Shown here piece after piece: positions 17,664 to 26,950 of a stretch of DNA of 64,000 nucleotides. The position numbers and the translations under genes were made by a program. Under the pieces are notes generated by a model. That model did not search any database. It was not told where the DNA came from and was given only the letters and a program-made list of their open reading frames with translations. Source of the stretch: Microcella daejeonensis (lineage in GTDB: Bacteria > Actinomycetota > Actinomycetes > Actinomycetales > Microbacteriaceae); contig NZ_CP113089.1 in assembly GCF_026625045.1 (NCBI RefSeq), positions 1,240,001 to 1,304,000 of the forward strand, written 5' to 3'. The first letter of the stretch is position 1. Each line of letters begins with the position of its first letter.

Positions 17664-18440
17664 ATGACCGAGTACGCCACCATCCTCACCGAGCGGCGCG
17701 AGCGGGTCGGCATCATCACCCTGAACCGGGCCGACCGCCTCAACGCGCTGAACGAGCAGACGATGCGCGACGTGGTGGCGGCTGCTCAAGGCCTCGACGC
17801 CGACGAGGGTGTCGGCGCGATCATCCTCACCGGGGCCGGTCGCGCTTTCGCCGCCGGAGCCGACATCACCGAGATGGCCGGGCTCGACGGCGCCGAGGCC
17901 GCGGCGCGCGGGCTCTTCGCCGACTGGGATCGTTTCGCCGCCGTGCGCACCCCGACGATCGCCGCGGTGAACGGCTTCGCGCTCGGCGGCGGCTGCGAGG
18001 TGGCGATGATGTGCGACCTCATCATCGCCTCGGAGGCGGCCTCGTTCGGGCAGCCCGAGATCACGCTCGGCGTCATCCCCGGCATCGGCGGCACGCAGCG
18101 CCTGGTGCGCGCGATCGGCAAGGCGAAGGCCATGGACCTCGTGCTCACGGGCCGCCGCATCACGGCGGACGAAGCCGAGCGGTGGGGCCTCGTGTCGCGC
18201 GTCGTGCCGGCCGAGTCGCTCATGGACGAGGCGCTCGCGATCGCGGCGCAGATCGCAGGCCGTTCGCTGCCCGCCCTGCACGACGCGACCGCGGCGATCG
18301 ACGCCGCCTTCGAGGGCCCGCTCGCTGAGGGCGTCGCGCTCGAGCGCCGGTTGTTCCACGCGGGCTTCGACCGCGCCGACCAGACCGAGGGCATGGCGGC
18401 CTTCGTCGAGAAGCGCGAGCCGCGGTTCACGCACCGCTAG
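17664..18440 (+). CDS. Enoyl-CoA hydratase
   Basis: 258 residues, standard crotonase length. [30 protein letters not shown] (oxyanion hole), [16 protein letters not shown] and [19 protein letters not shown] contain the two catalytic glutamates. It hydrates enoyl-CoA (for example methacrylyl-CoA) to 3-hydroxyacyl-CoA, the step between the dehydrogenase and the HIBYL-CoA hydrolase, which completes the series isobutyryl-CoA to 3-hydroxyisobutyrate. The start at 17664 has AAGGAG upstream; 52 bases separate it from mmsB. Last gene of the operon. Confidence 0.94.
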   Translation: MTEYATILTERRERVGIITLNRADRLNALNEQTMRDVVAAAQGLDADEGVGAIILTGAGRAFAAGADITEMAGLDGAEAAARGLFADWDRFAAVRTPTIAAVNGFALGGGCEVAMMCDLIIASEAASFGQPEITLGVIPGIGGTQRLVRAIGKAKAMDLVLTGRRITADEAERWGLVSRVVPAESLMDEALAIAAQIAGRSLPALHDATAAIDAAFEGPLAEGVALERRLFHAGFDRADQTEGMAAFVEKREPRFTHR

Positions 18441-18629
18441 TCGCGGGGGCGGGATGCCCGGCGAACGCCCGCGCGCGCCCGGGTCTCTCGGGCCCGCGCG
18501 CGCAGTTCATCGCCCACCCGCGCACTGCTCGTGCTCGTCCGGTCGTCGGCTCGCGCCCCTCGCGCCCGAGCTCATTCCGACCCGACCGTTCGACCGTTCG
18601 GCCAGCATCCCATCCAGCCTCCGTAAGCC

Positions 18630-18647
18630 GACGCTTCCGGAAGCGTC
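18630..18647. repeat. Perfect 18-bp palindrome GACGCTTCCGGAAGCGTC
   Basis: Fully self-complementary over 18 bases, in the 481-base non-coding stretch between the convergent valine operon and a MarR gene. It could form a short hairpin or a protein-binding dyad. First of three dyads in 120 bases. Confidence 0.7.
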
Positions 18648-18680
18648 CCCTTCCCCAGCACGGGAGGGATCACCCGCCGG

Positions 18681-18700
18681 GACGGGAGGGCCTTCCCGTC
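18681..18700. terminator. Hairpin GACGGGA / TCCCGTC between convergent genes
   Basis: A 7-bp perfect stem with 6-base loop, directly before the larger palindrome. Its position between convergent genes suggests part of a bidirectional terminator. Confidence 0.5.
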
Positions 18701-18701
18701 A

Positions 18702-18747
18702 GCGGTATGTGCGCTCACGGCTCCGGAGCCTTGAGGGCACATACCGC
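18702..18747. repeat. 46-base palindrome (long stem-loop)
   Basis: The arms start with GCGGTATGTGC (18702-18712) and end with GCACATACCGC (18737-18747). The inner part is CTCA-c-GGCTCC|GGAGCC-t-TGAG. 21 of 23 pairs are complementary; the exceptions are 18713/18736 and 18718/18731. There is essentially no loop. On the + strand it is followed by CAGAAAATTT, so termination of the valine operon is possible, but the size and symmetry also fit a mobile intergenic palindrome. Confidence 0.75.
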
Positions 18748-18779
18748 CAGAAAATTTCGTCGCCTCGCCTCGCCTCACT

Positions 18780-18921
18780 GCGTCATGCCGCGCCCGGCGC
18801 AGCGGCGCTCGTCACAGCAGTGCCGGCACCGCCGCGCCGCGCCCCGCCGCGCCCCGCACGGCCTCGCCAACTCGAGCCGCGCCCTGCCGCGCCGCGCCGC
18901 GCCCCGCCGCGGCGATCGCGC
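18780..18921. other. Low-complexity C/G-rich non-coding stretch
   Basis: Short repeats of the GCGCC and CCCCGCCGCG type dominate. I see no credible gene or promoter in it. It lies just past the 3' end of the MarR gene. Confidence 0.5.
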
Positions 18922-19455
18922 CTAGAGCGGCTCGGGCGCCGGCGGCGGCGTCACGAAGTCGCCCGCGCTCTCGCGGAACCGAGCGAGGGTGCGCACGAGC
19001 TCGGCGAGCTGCGGCTGCGGGATGCCCGGCTCGGTGAACACCTCGGCGTTGAGCGCCTCGACCGCCGTCGCGCAGAGCGCGCGCCCGGCATCCGTCAGCA
19101 CCAGAAGGGATGCCCGCCCGTCGTTCGGGTGCGGCCGGCGCTCCACGAGGCCGTCCCGCTCCAGGCGCTGCACCGTGTGACTCACGCTCGTCGGGTGCAC
19201 CTGCAGGCGCGCGGTCGCGCTCGCCATCGGGATCTCGCCGCCCTTCGTGAAGCTCAGCAGCTGCAGCATCTCGTAGCGCGCGAAGGAGAGGTCGAAGCGC
19301 TTGAGGGCGCCCTCGACGCGGGCGAGCAGCAGCTGGTGCGCCCGCATGACCGAGGTGACGAGGGTCATGCCGTCGGCCGCGTCGTCCCAGCCGTGGGCGA
19401 GCCACTGGCGCCGCGCCTCCGCGATCGGGTCGAGGGGGAGCGGATCGGAGGCCAC
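18922..19455 (-). CDS. MarR family transcriptional regulator
   Basis: 177 residues. The winged helix is clear: RFDLSFARYEMLQLLSFTKGGEIPMASATARLQVHPTSVSHTVQRLERDGLVERRPHPNDGR is the classic MarR core with a wing Arg/Asp. I chose the GTG at 19455 because TACAGT lies exactly six bases upstream, giving a leaderless mRNA; an upstream ATG at 19518 would fall inside the operator palindrome. Divergent from an SDR gene whose probable -35 box is covered by that palindrome, so repression of the SDR gene is likely. Ligand unknown. Confidence 0.9.
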   Translation of the reverse strand: MASDPLPLDPIAEARRQWLAHGWDDAADGMTLVTSVMRAHQLLLARVEGALKRFDLSFARYEMLQLLSFTKGGEIPMASATARLQVHPTSVSHTVQRLERDGLVERRPHPNDGRASLLVLTDAGRALCATAVEALNAEVFTEPGIPQPQLAELVRTLARFRESAGDFVTPPPAPEPL

Positions 19456-19461
19456 GGCTCG

Positions 19462-19467
19462 ACTGTA
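19462..19467 (-). promoter_or_regulatory. -10 box of MarR gene, leaderless
   Basis: TACAGT on the minus strand, six bases before the GTG at 19455. Confidence 0.6.
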
Positions 19468-19498
19468 ACCCGCTGCCGCGGCGCCCCTCGTCAGGCAC

Positions 19499-19519
19499 GG
19501 TGTCAACTTAGTTGACACC
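19499..19519. promoter_or_regulatory. MarR operator palindrome
   Basis: Perfect 10-bp arms GGTGTCAACT and AGTTGACACC around a single central base. MarR proteins commonly bind TTGAC-type dyads of this length. The right arm contains TTGACA (19512-19517), which can serve as the -35 box of the SDR gene with GAGACT at 19535-19540 as -10. Binding here would block that promoter. Confidence 0.75.
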
Positions 19520-19589
19520 CGCCTCGCGCAGGCGGAGACTCGAGGCGAAGCGGCCCGCGATGATGCGCGCCCCCGTCGAGAGGAACCCC

Positions 19590-20651
19590 ATGGCGAAGGC
19601 AGACAAGCCCCTCACCGCGAAGTCGTCGGTCGGCGACTGGCTCGCCCACCCGCAGGGCGGCGCCCTGCTGCGCAGCATGCTCGCCGAGGCGGGCCAGAGC
19701 GAGAGCGTGCTGAAGCCCGTGCGCCTGTTCTCGCTGCAGCGGCTCGTGCAGCTGAGCCAGGGGAAGTTCCCGCAGGAGGTCGTCGACAGCATGGTCGCCG
19801 AGGTCAACGGCGGCATCGCCCCCGACGAGCACGACGAGAGCGCCGAGGCCGACGAGGGGGATGCCCCCGGCACCGCCGCCGGCTCCGAGCCCGCCGCCTG
19901 GGTCGAGCTCATCACCCCCGGCCGCTTCGAGGGCCGCACGATCATCGTCACGGGCGCCGGATCGGGCATCGGCCGCGCGACCGCCGCCCGCATCGCGGCC
20001 GAGGGCGGCACGGTCGTCGCCGTCGACATCTCGGGCGAGCGTCTCGCCGAGCTGAAGGCCGAGCATCCCGCCGCCGTCACCGTCACCGGCGACATCACGA
20101 AGCCCGACGACGTGGCCGCGATCGTCGCCGCCGCGAACGGGCGCATCGACGGCCTCGCCAACGTCGCCGGCGTCATGGACGACATGACCCCGCTGCACGA
20201 GGTGAGCGACGCGGTCTGGGAGCGCGTGTTCGCGGTCAACGTCGACGGGATGTTCCGCCTCACGCGCGCGGTGCTGCCGACCATGCTCGCCGCGGGGCGC
20301 GGCGCGGTGGTCAACGTGGCCTCCGAGGCCGCCCTGCGCGGCTCGGCAGCCGGACTCGCCTACACCGCCTCCAAGCACGCCGTCGTCGGGCTCACCAGGA
20401 GCTCGGCCTTCATGTACGCGGGGCACGGGATCCGCGTCAACGCGGTCGCGCCCGGACCGGTCGCGACGAACATCCAGGCGAGCTTCGCCTCGGAGCTCGG
20501 GCAGGAGCGCATCGGCATGGCCATGCAGCTGCTGCCCCCGGTGGCCGAATCGGCGCAGCTGGCCGCGTCGATCACCTGGCTGCTGAGCGACGACGCCACC
20601 AACGTCACGGGCGTGACGCTCGCGAGCGACGGCGGCTGGTCGGCGATCTAG
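19590..20651 (+). CDS. SDR family oxidoreductase with extra N-terminal domain
   Basis: 353 residues, about 100 longer than a normal short-chain dehydrogenase. The C-terminal part is a classical SDR: TGAGSGIGRATAARIA (NAD(P) binding), NVAGVMDD, NVASEAALRG (catalytic Ser) and AYTASKHAVVG (Tyr/Lys). The N-terminal ~60 residues (VGDWLAHPQGGALLRSML...LQRLVQLSQGKFPQEVVDSMV) resemble small helical modules appended to some glycosidases and dehydrogenases, followed by an acidic linker. The start at 19590 has GAGAGGA upstream. Likely repressed by the divergent MarR. Substrate unknown. Confidence 0.88.
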   Translation: MAKADKPLTAKSSVGDWLAHPQGGALLRSMLAEAGQSESVLKPVRLFSLQRLVQLSQGKFPQEVVDSMVAEVNGGIAPDEHDESAEADEGDAPGTAAGSEPAAWVELITPGRFEGRTIIVTGAGSGIGRATAARIAAEGGTVVAVDISGERLAELKAEHPAAVTVTGDITKPDDVAAIVAAANGRIDGLANVAGVMDDMTPLHEVSDAVWERVFAVNVDGMFRLTRAVLPTMLAAGRGAVVNVASEAALRGSAAGLAYTASKHAVVGLTRSSAFMYAGHGIRVNAVAPGPVATNIQASFASELGQERIGMAMQLLPPVAESAQLAASITWLLSDDATNVTGVTLASDGGWSAI

Positions 20652-20661
20652 AGCGGCCCGG

Positions 20662-21225
20662 TCACGGCGCGGCCGGCGTCAGCAGCTGCTGCAGCAGCGC
20701 GCCGTACTGCCGCACGATCGTCTCGGGGTCGGTGGCGAGCAGCTGCTCGTCGCCGACCACCCAGAGCGCGTAGAGCAGGCCGCCGACGAGAGCGCCGGCG
20801 AGGCGGGCGCGCAGCTCGGCGTCGGCGCCCTCCAGCAGCGGCAGCAGGGGCTGCACGAAACCCGCGTCGTGGGCCTCGCGCAGGGCCGAGCCGATGCCCT
20901 CGGCATCGCTGGCGCGCAGCAGGGCGAGGAACACGCGGCGGACATCCTCACCGGGGTCGAGCACGTAGCGGATCCAGGCCTCGCCCATCGTCTCGACGGG
21001 GCCGTCGACCACGGGGGCGTGGTCGAGCTCGAGCCGCACGGTCTCGAGGAACAGCGCCTGCTTGCCGCCGAAGTGGCGGATGACGAGCGCCGGATCCACG
21101 CCAGCCTCGCCGGCGATGTCGCGCACGGTGGTCCCGGCGTACCCGGTGGCGGGGAAGAGCTGCGCGGCGGCCGCCCGGATCGCGCGACGGGTCGGCGACT
21201 CCTCCTCGGGGATCGGCTGGCTCAT
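20662..21225 (-). CDS. TetR family transcriptional regulator
   Basis: 187 residues. HTH: AIRAAAAQLFPATGYAGTTVRDIAGEAGVDPALVIRHFGGKQALF (about residues 15-60). The C-terminal half is helical with a final region resembling the TetR C-terminal dimerisation domain. The ATG at 21225 has TAGCAT seven bases upstream, suggesting a leaderless transcript. Convergent with the SDR gene (10-base gap) and divergent from the glycosyltransferase, so either could be its target. Confidence 0.92.
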   Translation of the reverse strand: MSQPIPEEESPTRRAIRAAAAQLFPATGYAGTTVRDIAGEAGVDPALVIRHFGGKQALFLETVRLELDHAPVVDGPVETMGEAWIRYVLDPGEDVRRVFLALLRASDAEGIGSALREAHDAGFVQPLLPLLEGADAELRARLAGALVGGLLYALWVVGDEQLLATDPETIVRQYGALLQQLLTPAAP

Positions 21226-21232
21226 GCTCCGG

Positions 21233-21238
21233 ATGCTA
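21233..21238 (-). promoter_or_regulatory. -10 box of TetR gene, leaderless
   Basis: TAGCAT on the minus strand, seven bases before the ATG. Confidence 0.5.
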
Positions 21239-21332
21239 GCCGCCCGCCCCTCGCGTTCCCCGCCGCCGATCCGTCGGCGGATGTTCACCCCGGCGTCGCG
21301 GCCCCGACGCCGGGGGCGCGCGACGCGGTCGA

Positions 21333-21338
21333 TAGCGT
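21333..21338 (+). promoter_or_regulatory. -10 box of glycosyltransferase gene, leaderless
   Basis: TAGCGT, six bases before the GTG at 21345; no ribosome binding site is present. Confidence 0.6.
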
Positions 21339-21344
21339 GCGCTC

Positions 21345-22475
21345 GTGAAGATCGCCGTCGTCACCGAATCCTTCCTCCCGCAGCTCAACGGCGTCACCAA
21401 CTCGGTCGTGCGCGTGCTCGAGACCCTGCACTCCGACGGCCACGAGGCCATCGTCATCTCGCCGACGACGCCCGGCGACGAGCACCTCGGCTACGCCGTG
21501 CACCGCAGCGGCTCGCTGCCGCTCATGCGGTTCCCGATGGGGGTGCCGCACCGCGCACTGCAGTCGACGCTCGAGGCCTTCGCGCCCGACGTCGTGCACG
21601 CGGCCGCGCCCTTCCTGCTCGGCCGCAAGGCGCTCGCGGTGTGCGCCCGCACGGGGATCCCGAGCGTCGCCGTCTACCAGACCGACGTCGCCGGCTACCT
21701 GCAGCGCTACGGCGTCGGCTTCGCCCGGCCCATGCTCGACCGCTTCGTCGCGGGCGTGCACGCGCTCGCCGACCGCACGCTCGCCCCGACGCCGCAGACG
21801 GCCGAGCAGCTGGGCCGCCTCGGCATCGAGAACGTGCACGTCTGGGGCCGCGGCGTCGACAGCCGGCTGTTCCACCCCGTTCGGCGTGAGTCGCCCGGCG
21901 CTCTCGCCCTGCGCGAGCGCGCGGCGCCGAACGGCGAGCTGCTGGTCGGCTACGTCGGGCGTCTCGCGGCCGAGAAGCAGGTGGGCCGGCTGCGCGAGCT
22001 GATCGGGATGCCCGGCGCACGCTTCCTCATCGTCGGCGACGGCCCCGAGCGCCCGCGTCTCGCGCAGGCCTTCGCGCACGATCCGGTGACCTTCACCGGC
22101 CAGCTGCAGGGCCCGGAGCTCGCCGACGCCTTCGCCGCCCTCGACGTCTTCGTGCACTTCGGCACGGAGGAGACCTTCGGCCAGACCATCCAGGAGGCGC
22201 AGGCGACGGGCCTGCCCGTCGTGGCCCCCGCCGTCGGCGGTCCGCTGCACCTGGTCGACGAGGGCCGCACGGGTCTGCTCGTCGATCCGGCGGAGCGACG
22301 GGGGTTCCGGCGCGCGGTCGAGCGGCTCGCCGCCGACGCGACCCTGCGGGCGCGGCTCGGCGAGGCGGGCCGGCGTGCGGTGCTCGGCCGCTCGTGGGAG
22401 GCCAACAACCGGCAGCTGCTCGACCACTACCGCGCGGTGATCGCGGCGACGCGGGCGCGGGCGGGGGCATCCTGA
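21345..22475 (+). CDS. Family GT4 glycosyltransferase (MgtA/PimB-like)
   Basis: 376 residues with the GT-B fold. The N-terminal acceptor domain starts KIAVVTESFLPQLNGVTNSVVRV. The donor domain carries VGYVGRLAAEKQV, FLIVGDGPERPRL and the E-x7-E motif (GTEETFGQTIQEAQATGLPVV). It is closest to GDP-mannose-dependent alpha-mannosyltransferases of actinobacteria that act on glycolipids or lipoglycans; the exact sugar and acceptor are inferred. Its start appears leaderless. Followed directly, with overlapping reading frames, by a DedA membrane protein. Confidence 0.87.
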   Translation: MKIAVVTESFLPQLNGVTNSVVRVLETLHSDGHEAIVISPTTPGDEHLGYAVHRSGSLPLMRFPMGVPHRALQSTLEAFAPDVVHAAAPFLLGRKALAVCARTGIPSVAVYQTDVAGYLQRYGVGFARPMLDRFVAGVHALADRTLAPTPQTAEQLGRLGIENVHVWGRGVDSRLFHPVRRESPGALALRERAAPNGELLVGYVGRLAAEKQVGRLRELIGMPGARFLIVGDGPERPRLAQAFAHDPVTFTGQLQGPELADAFAALDVFVHFGTEETFGQTIQEAQATGLPVVAPAVGGPLHLVDEGRTGLLVDPAERRGFRRAVERLAADATLRARLGEAGRRAVLGRSWEANNRQLLDHYRAVIAATRARAGAS

Positions 22476-23107
22476 ACCTGCTCGATGCGCACGCGATCAT
22501 CGACGCCGCGGGCGTCGGGGTCGTGCTCGTCGTGGCGGTGATCGTCTACCTCGAGACGGCGTTCTTGCCGGCCTCGTTCCTTCCCGGGGACTCGCTGCTG
22601 TTCATCACGGGACTCACCGTCGCGACCGTCGCGACGCCGGTGCCGCCGCCCGCCGCCTTCGCCCTGGTCGCTCTCGCCGCCGTGCTCGGAGCGCAGACGA
22701 GCTACGAGATCGGCCGCGCGGCCGGCCCCGCGATCCTGCGCCGCCCGCGCCGCCGCCTCACCGACGAGGTCTACGCCCGCACCCGGGCGCTGTTCGAGCG
22801 CCTCGGCGTGCGTGCGGTCATCGTCGGACGCTTCGTGCCGATCGTGCGGGCGCTCGTGCCGCTCATGGCGGGCTTCACCGCGATGCCGCGGCGGCGCTTC
22901 GTCGTCGTCAACATCGTCGGCGCGATCGTCTGGATCGCCCTGTTCATGGGCGCCGGCTACTTCCTCGGCGGGGTACCGCTCGTCGAGCAGAACCTCGAGC
23001 TGGCGATCATCATCGCGATCGTGGTCTCCTCGCTGCCGTTCCCGATCGAGCTGGGGCGCGAATGGTGGATGCGGCGGCGCGATCGCCGCCGGGCCGCGGC
23101 GCACTGA
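22394..23107 (+). CDS. DedA family membrane protein
   Basis: Up to 237 residues. Diagnostic DedA segments are LPASFLPGDSLLFITGL near the N-terminus, YEIGRAAG, and VGRFVPIVRALVPLMAGFTAM, plus a C-terminal helix. DedA proteins are linked to undecaprenyl-phosphate or phospholipid flipping and membrane energetics. The start is uncertain. GTG at 22394 gives an 82-base overlap with the glycosyltransferase, while homology begins around 22469 (ILNLLDAH), where only ATC or CTG codons are available. Translational coupling to the upstream gene is likely. Confidence 0.85.
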   Translation: MGGQQPAAARPLPRGDRGDAGAGGGILNLLDAHAIIDAAGVGVVLVVAVIVYLETAFLPASFLPGDSLLFITGLTVATVATPVPPPAAFALVALAAVLGAQTSYEIGRAAGPAILRRPRRRLTDEVYARTRALFERLGVRAVIVGRFVPIVRALVPLMAGFTAMPRRRFVVVNIVGAIVWIALFMGAGYFLGGVPLVEQNLELAIIIAIVVSSLPFPIELGREWWMRRRDRRRAAAH

Positions 23108-23110
23108 GTT

Positions 23111-23230
23111 GCCCGCCCGCCCGCCCGTCGGCCCTGCCCGCCCGCCCGCCCGTCGGCCCTGCTCGCCCGCCTCGCCCGTCGGCCCTGCTCGCCCGCCTCG
23201 CCCGTCGGCCCTGCTCGCCCGCCTCGCCCG
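23111..23230. repeat. 25/26-bp tandem repeat, about 4.7 copies
   Basis: Units at 23111-23135, 23136-23160 (identical, 25 bp), 23161-23186, 23187-23212 (identical, 26 bp) and a partial unit from 23213. Each full unit ends in CCCGTCGGCCCT. It begins four bases after the DedA stop codon. No transposase or coding function was seen. Confidence 0.85.
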
Positions 23231-23397
23231 GGGCTTCGTCTGGCCGTCGCGCTCGCCCACGGTGATCCTCGCACCACCTCGCGCGAGGGGCGCTACTCCG
23301 CGCGCGAGGCCTCGCCCCTCGCCCCGTCTCGCCCGATGGCGCCCTCGCCGGTCGTGTTCGAGCCCGCACCGCGGTCCTCAGCAGCTCCTCCCGCGCG

Positions 23398-23454
23398 CCT
23401 TCCACAACTGCGGAACGGGTGAGCGCGATTCACGCGATCCGCAGTTGTGGAAGG
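23398..23454. repeat. Inverted repeat, 17-bp perfect arms, dispersed family
   Basis: CCTTCCACAACTGCGGA (23398-23414) and its exact reverse complement (23438-23454) flank 23 bases that contain an inner GTGA/TCAC dyad. The same 17-mer recurs at 63976-63992 with similar upstream flanking sequence. This indicates a repeated chromosomal element rather than a unique terminator. Confidence 0.85.
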
Positions 23455-23511
23455 GCCGAGAGAGAGGAAGCCGGCCGGCGGGCCCGACGGCAGGGAAGGT
23501 GGCCGAGCGCC

Positions 23512-23589
23512 GCACGCCGGCCTCGCACGCCGGCCTCGCACACTGGCCTTGCACACTGGCCTCGCACCCCGGCCTCGCGACCCGGCCCG
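23512..23589. repeat. 13-bp tandem repeat, about six copies
   Basis: Units of the form GCACGCCGGCCTC run in phase from 23512: two identical copies, then diverged ones (GCACACTGGCCTT, GCACACTGGCCTC, GCACCCCGGCCTC) and a degenerate sixth. Downstream, a 20-base segment beginning CCCCGCGAAGCG is duplicated (about 23612-23657). The whole 23108-23710 gap is repeat-rich and I see no credible gene in it. Confidence 0.8.
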
Positions 23590-23710
23590 ATGATGCGGCG
23601 CCGCAACCCCTCCCCGCGAAGCGCCACGGCGACCCGGCCCCGCGAAGCGCCACGGCGGCCCGCCCCCGCGACCCGCCCCCGGTCTCGCCGCCGCGCCACG
23701 CCGCAGGAGG

Positions 23711-25846
<2,136 letters not shown>

Positions 25847-25951
25847 CGTGCCTCCCACGGTAGGCGGCGCACCCGGGCGCGCGCCCCGTGCCGCGTCACG
25901 CGCCGTCACATCCGCGCGCCACGGCGCCGGAGCGGCCGCGCCCGCACGCAG

Positions 25952-25989
25952 CGGAGCGGGGCCCGTGCCACCGCACGAGCCCCGCTCCG
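25952..25989 (-). terminator. Hairpin terminator 1 after exported protein gene
   Basis: CGGAGCGGGGC (25952-25962) pairs perfectly with GCCCCGCTCCG (25979-25989). It lies downstream of the gene ending at 26048 on the minus strand. Confidence 0.65.
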
Positions 25990-25998
25990 GTCCTGCAG

Positions 25999-26024
25999 CG
26001 GTCGGCGCGCGAACGCGCCGACCG
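25999..26024 (-). terminator. Hairpin terminator 2 after exported protein gene
   Basis: Perfect 11-bp stem CGGTCGGCGCG / CGCGCCGACCG with a CGAA tetraloop, 24 bases past the stop codon. Together with hairpin 1 it forms a tandem terminator. Confidence 0.7.
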
Positions 26025-26047
26025 GGTCATCCGATCATCCGGATGGA

Positions 26048-26662
26048 TCAGCCGAGGATGTCGCCCAGGCCGAGGTCGAGGTCGCTCGTGATGCCGTCGA
26101 CGAGGCCGTCGACCGAGCCGGTCACGTCGCCGACGATGCCGTCGACGTCGACGACGTCGGTGACGTCGCCCACGATGCCGTCGACGTCGGCGACGTCGCT
26201 CACGTCACCGAGGTCGACGTTGGTCTCGTTGCCCGAGCCGATGGGGGCCTGCACGTCGTTGCCCGAACCGATGGCGTTGCCCGACCCGATGTCGCCGACC
26301 TCGGGGGCCACCACGACGGGGCTCTCGTTCGAGATGTCGCCGCCGTTGATGTCGCCACCGGTCACGTCGCCGACGAGGCCGTCGACCGAGGTGTCGCCGC
26401 CGGTCACGTCGCCCAGCAGGCCGCTGATGGTCGCGTCGCCGGAGAAGCCGTCGATCGTGCCGTCGAGCAGGTCGGCGAAGGTGGTGTCGCTCGTGATGCT
26501 GTCGAGCAGGTCGCTCGTGAGCACCGTCTCGGGGGCGACGGTGGTGGTGGACTCGGTGGTGTCGTCGGCCATCGCGGGGGCGGCGAAGCCGGCGGTGAGC
26601 AGGCCGGCGGCGGCGATCGCCGAGAGGGTGCCAATGGTCTTCTTCGAGGTGAACGTGTTCAT
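26048..26662 (-). CDS. Exported acidic low-complexity protein, function unknown
   Basis: 204 residues. A signal peptide is clear: MNTFTSKKTIGTLSAIAAAGLLTAGFAAPAMA, with cleavage after AMA. The mature part is acidic and repetitive, built from GDVTGGD, DVDGIVGDVT and GSGN-type units rich in Asp, Gly, Val and Ser, with almost no Lys/Arg and no Cys. There is no LPXTG or obvious anchor, so it is probably secreted or loosely wall-associated. The start at 26662 has AGAAAGG upstream. I do not recognise a family. Followed by two strong hairpins, so probably monocistronic. Confidence 0.8.
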   Translation of the reverse strand: MNTFTSKKTIGTLSAIAAAGLLTAGFAAPAMADDTTESTTTVAPETVLTSDLLDSITSDTTFADLLDGTIDGFSGDATISGLLGDVTGGDTSVDGLVGDVTGGDINGGDISNESPVVVAPEVGDIGSGNAIGSGNDVQAPIGSGNETNVDLGDVSDVADVDGIVGDVTDVVDVDGIVGDVTGSVDGLVDGITSDLDLGLGDILG

Positions 26663-26793
26663 GGTGATGAACCTTTCTTCCTGTTCGGGTTCGGGCCCGG
26701 TTCTCATCGGGGACGGTGTCGAACCGTTCCCGCCGGGCACATGGAGGCATCCGGAACGCGGCGGCCACCGGTTTGGCGGATGCGGCCGGAACG

Positions 26794-26809
26794 ACCCCCG
26801 TTCGGGGGT
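26794..26809. repeat. Inverted repeat ACCCCCG / CGGGGGT in the promoter gap
   Basis: Perfect 7-bp arms around TT, flanked on both sides by the direct repeat GGAACGAC. It lies in the 288-base gap between the exported protein and psuG and could be a regulatory site; nothing else is evident in this gap. Confidence 0.45.
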
Positions 26810-26938
26810 GGAACGACGGTTTGCTGTGAGAACCTGGGAGCGTTCCGGCCCGGAATGACGGGCCTCCACCGGTCGAGGCGATCGGATGCTGGAAACCTCC
26901 TCCACGTGCGTCGTCGCCTCTCGTGGTAACCCCGCGGA

Positions 26939-26944
26939 TACGCT
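26939..26944 (+). promoter_or_regulatory. -10 box of psuG, leaderless
   Basis: TACGCT, six bases before the GTG start at 26951; no ribosome binding site. Confidence 0.6.
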
Positions 26945-26950
26945 GACGAC

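Noticed and set aside
23111..23589. CRISPR-like array
   Set aside because: The repeats are contiguous with no unique spacers of constant length, are very GC-rich, and have no cas genes nearby. They are tandem minisatellites.
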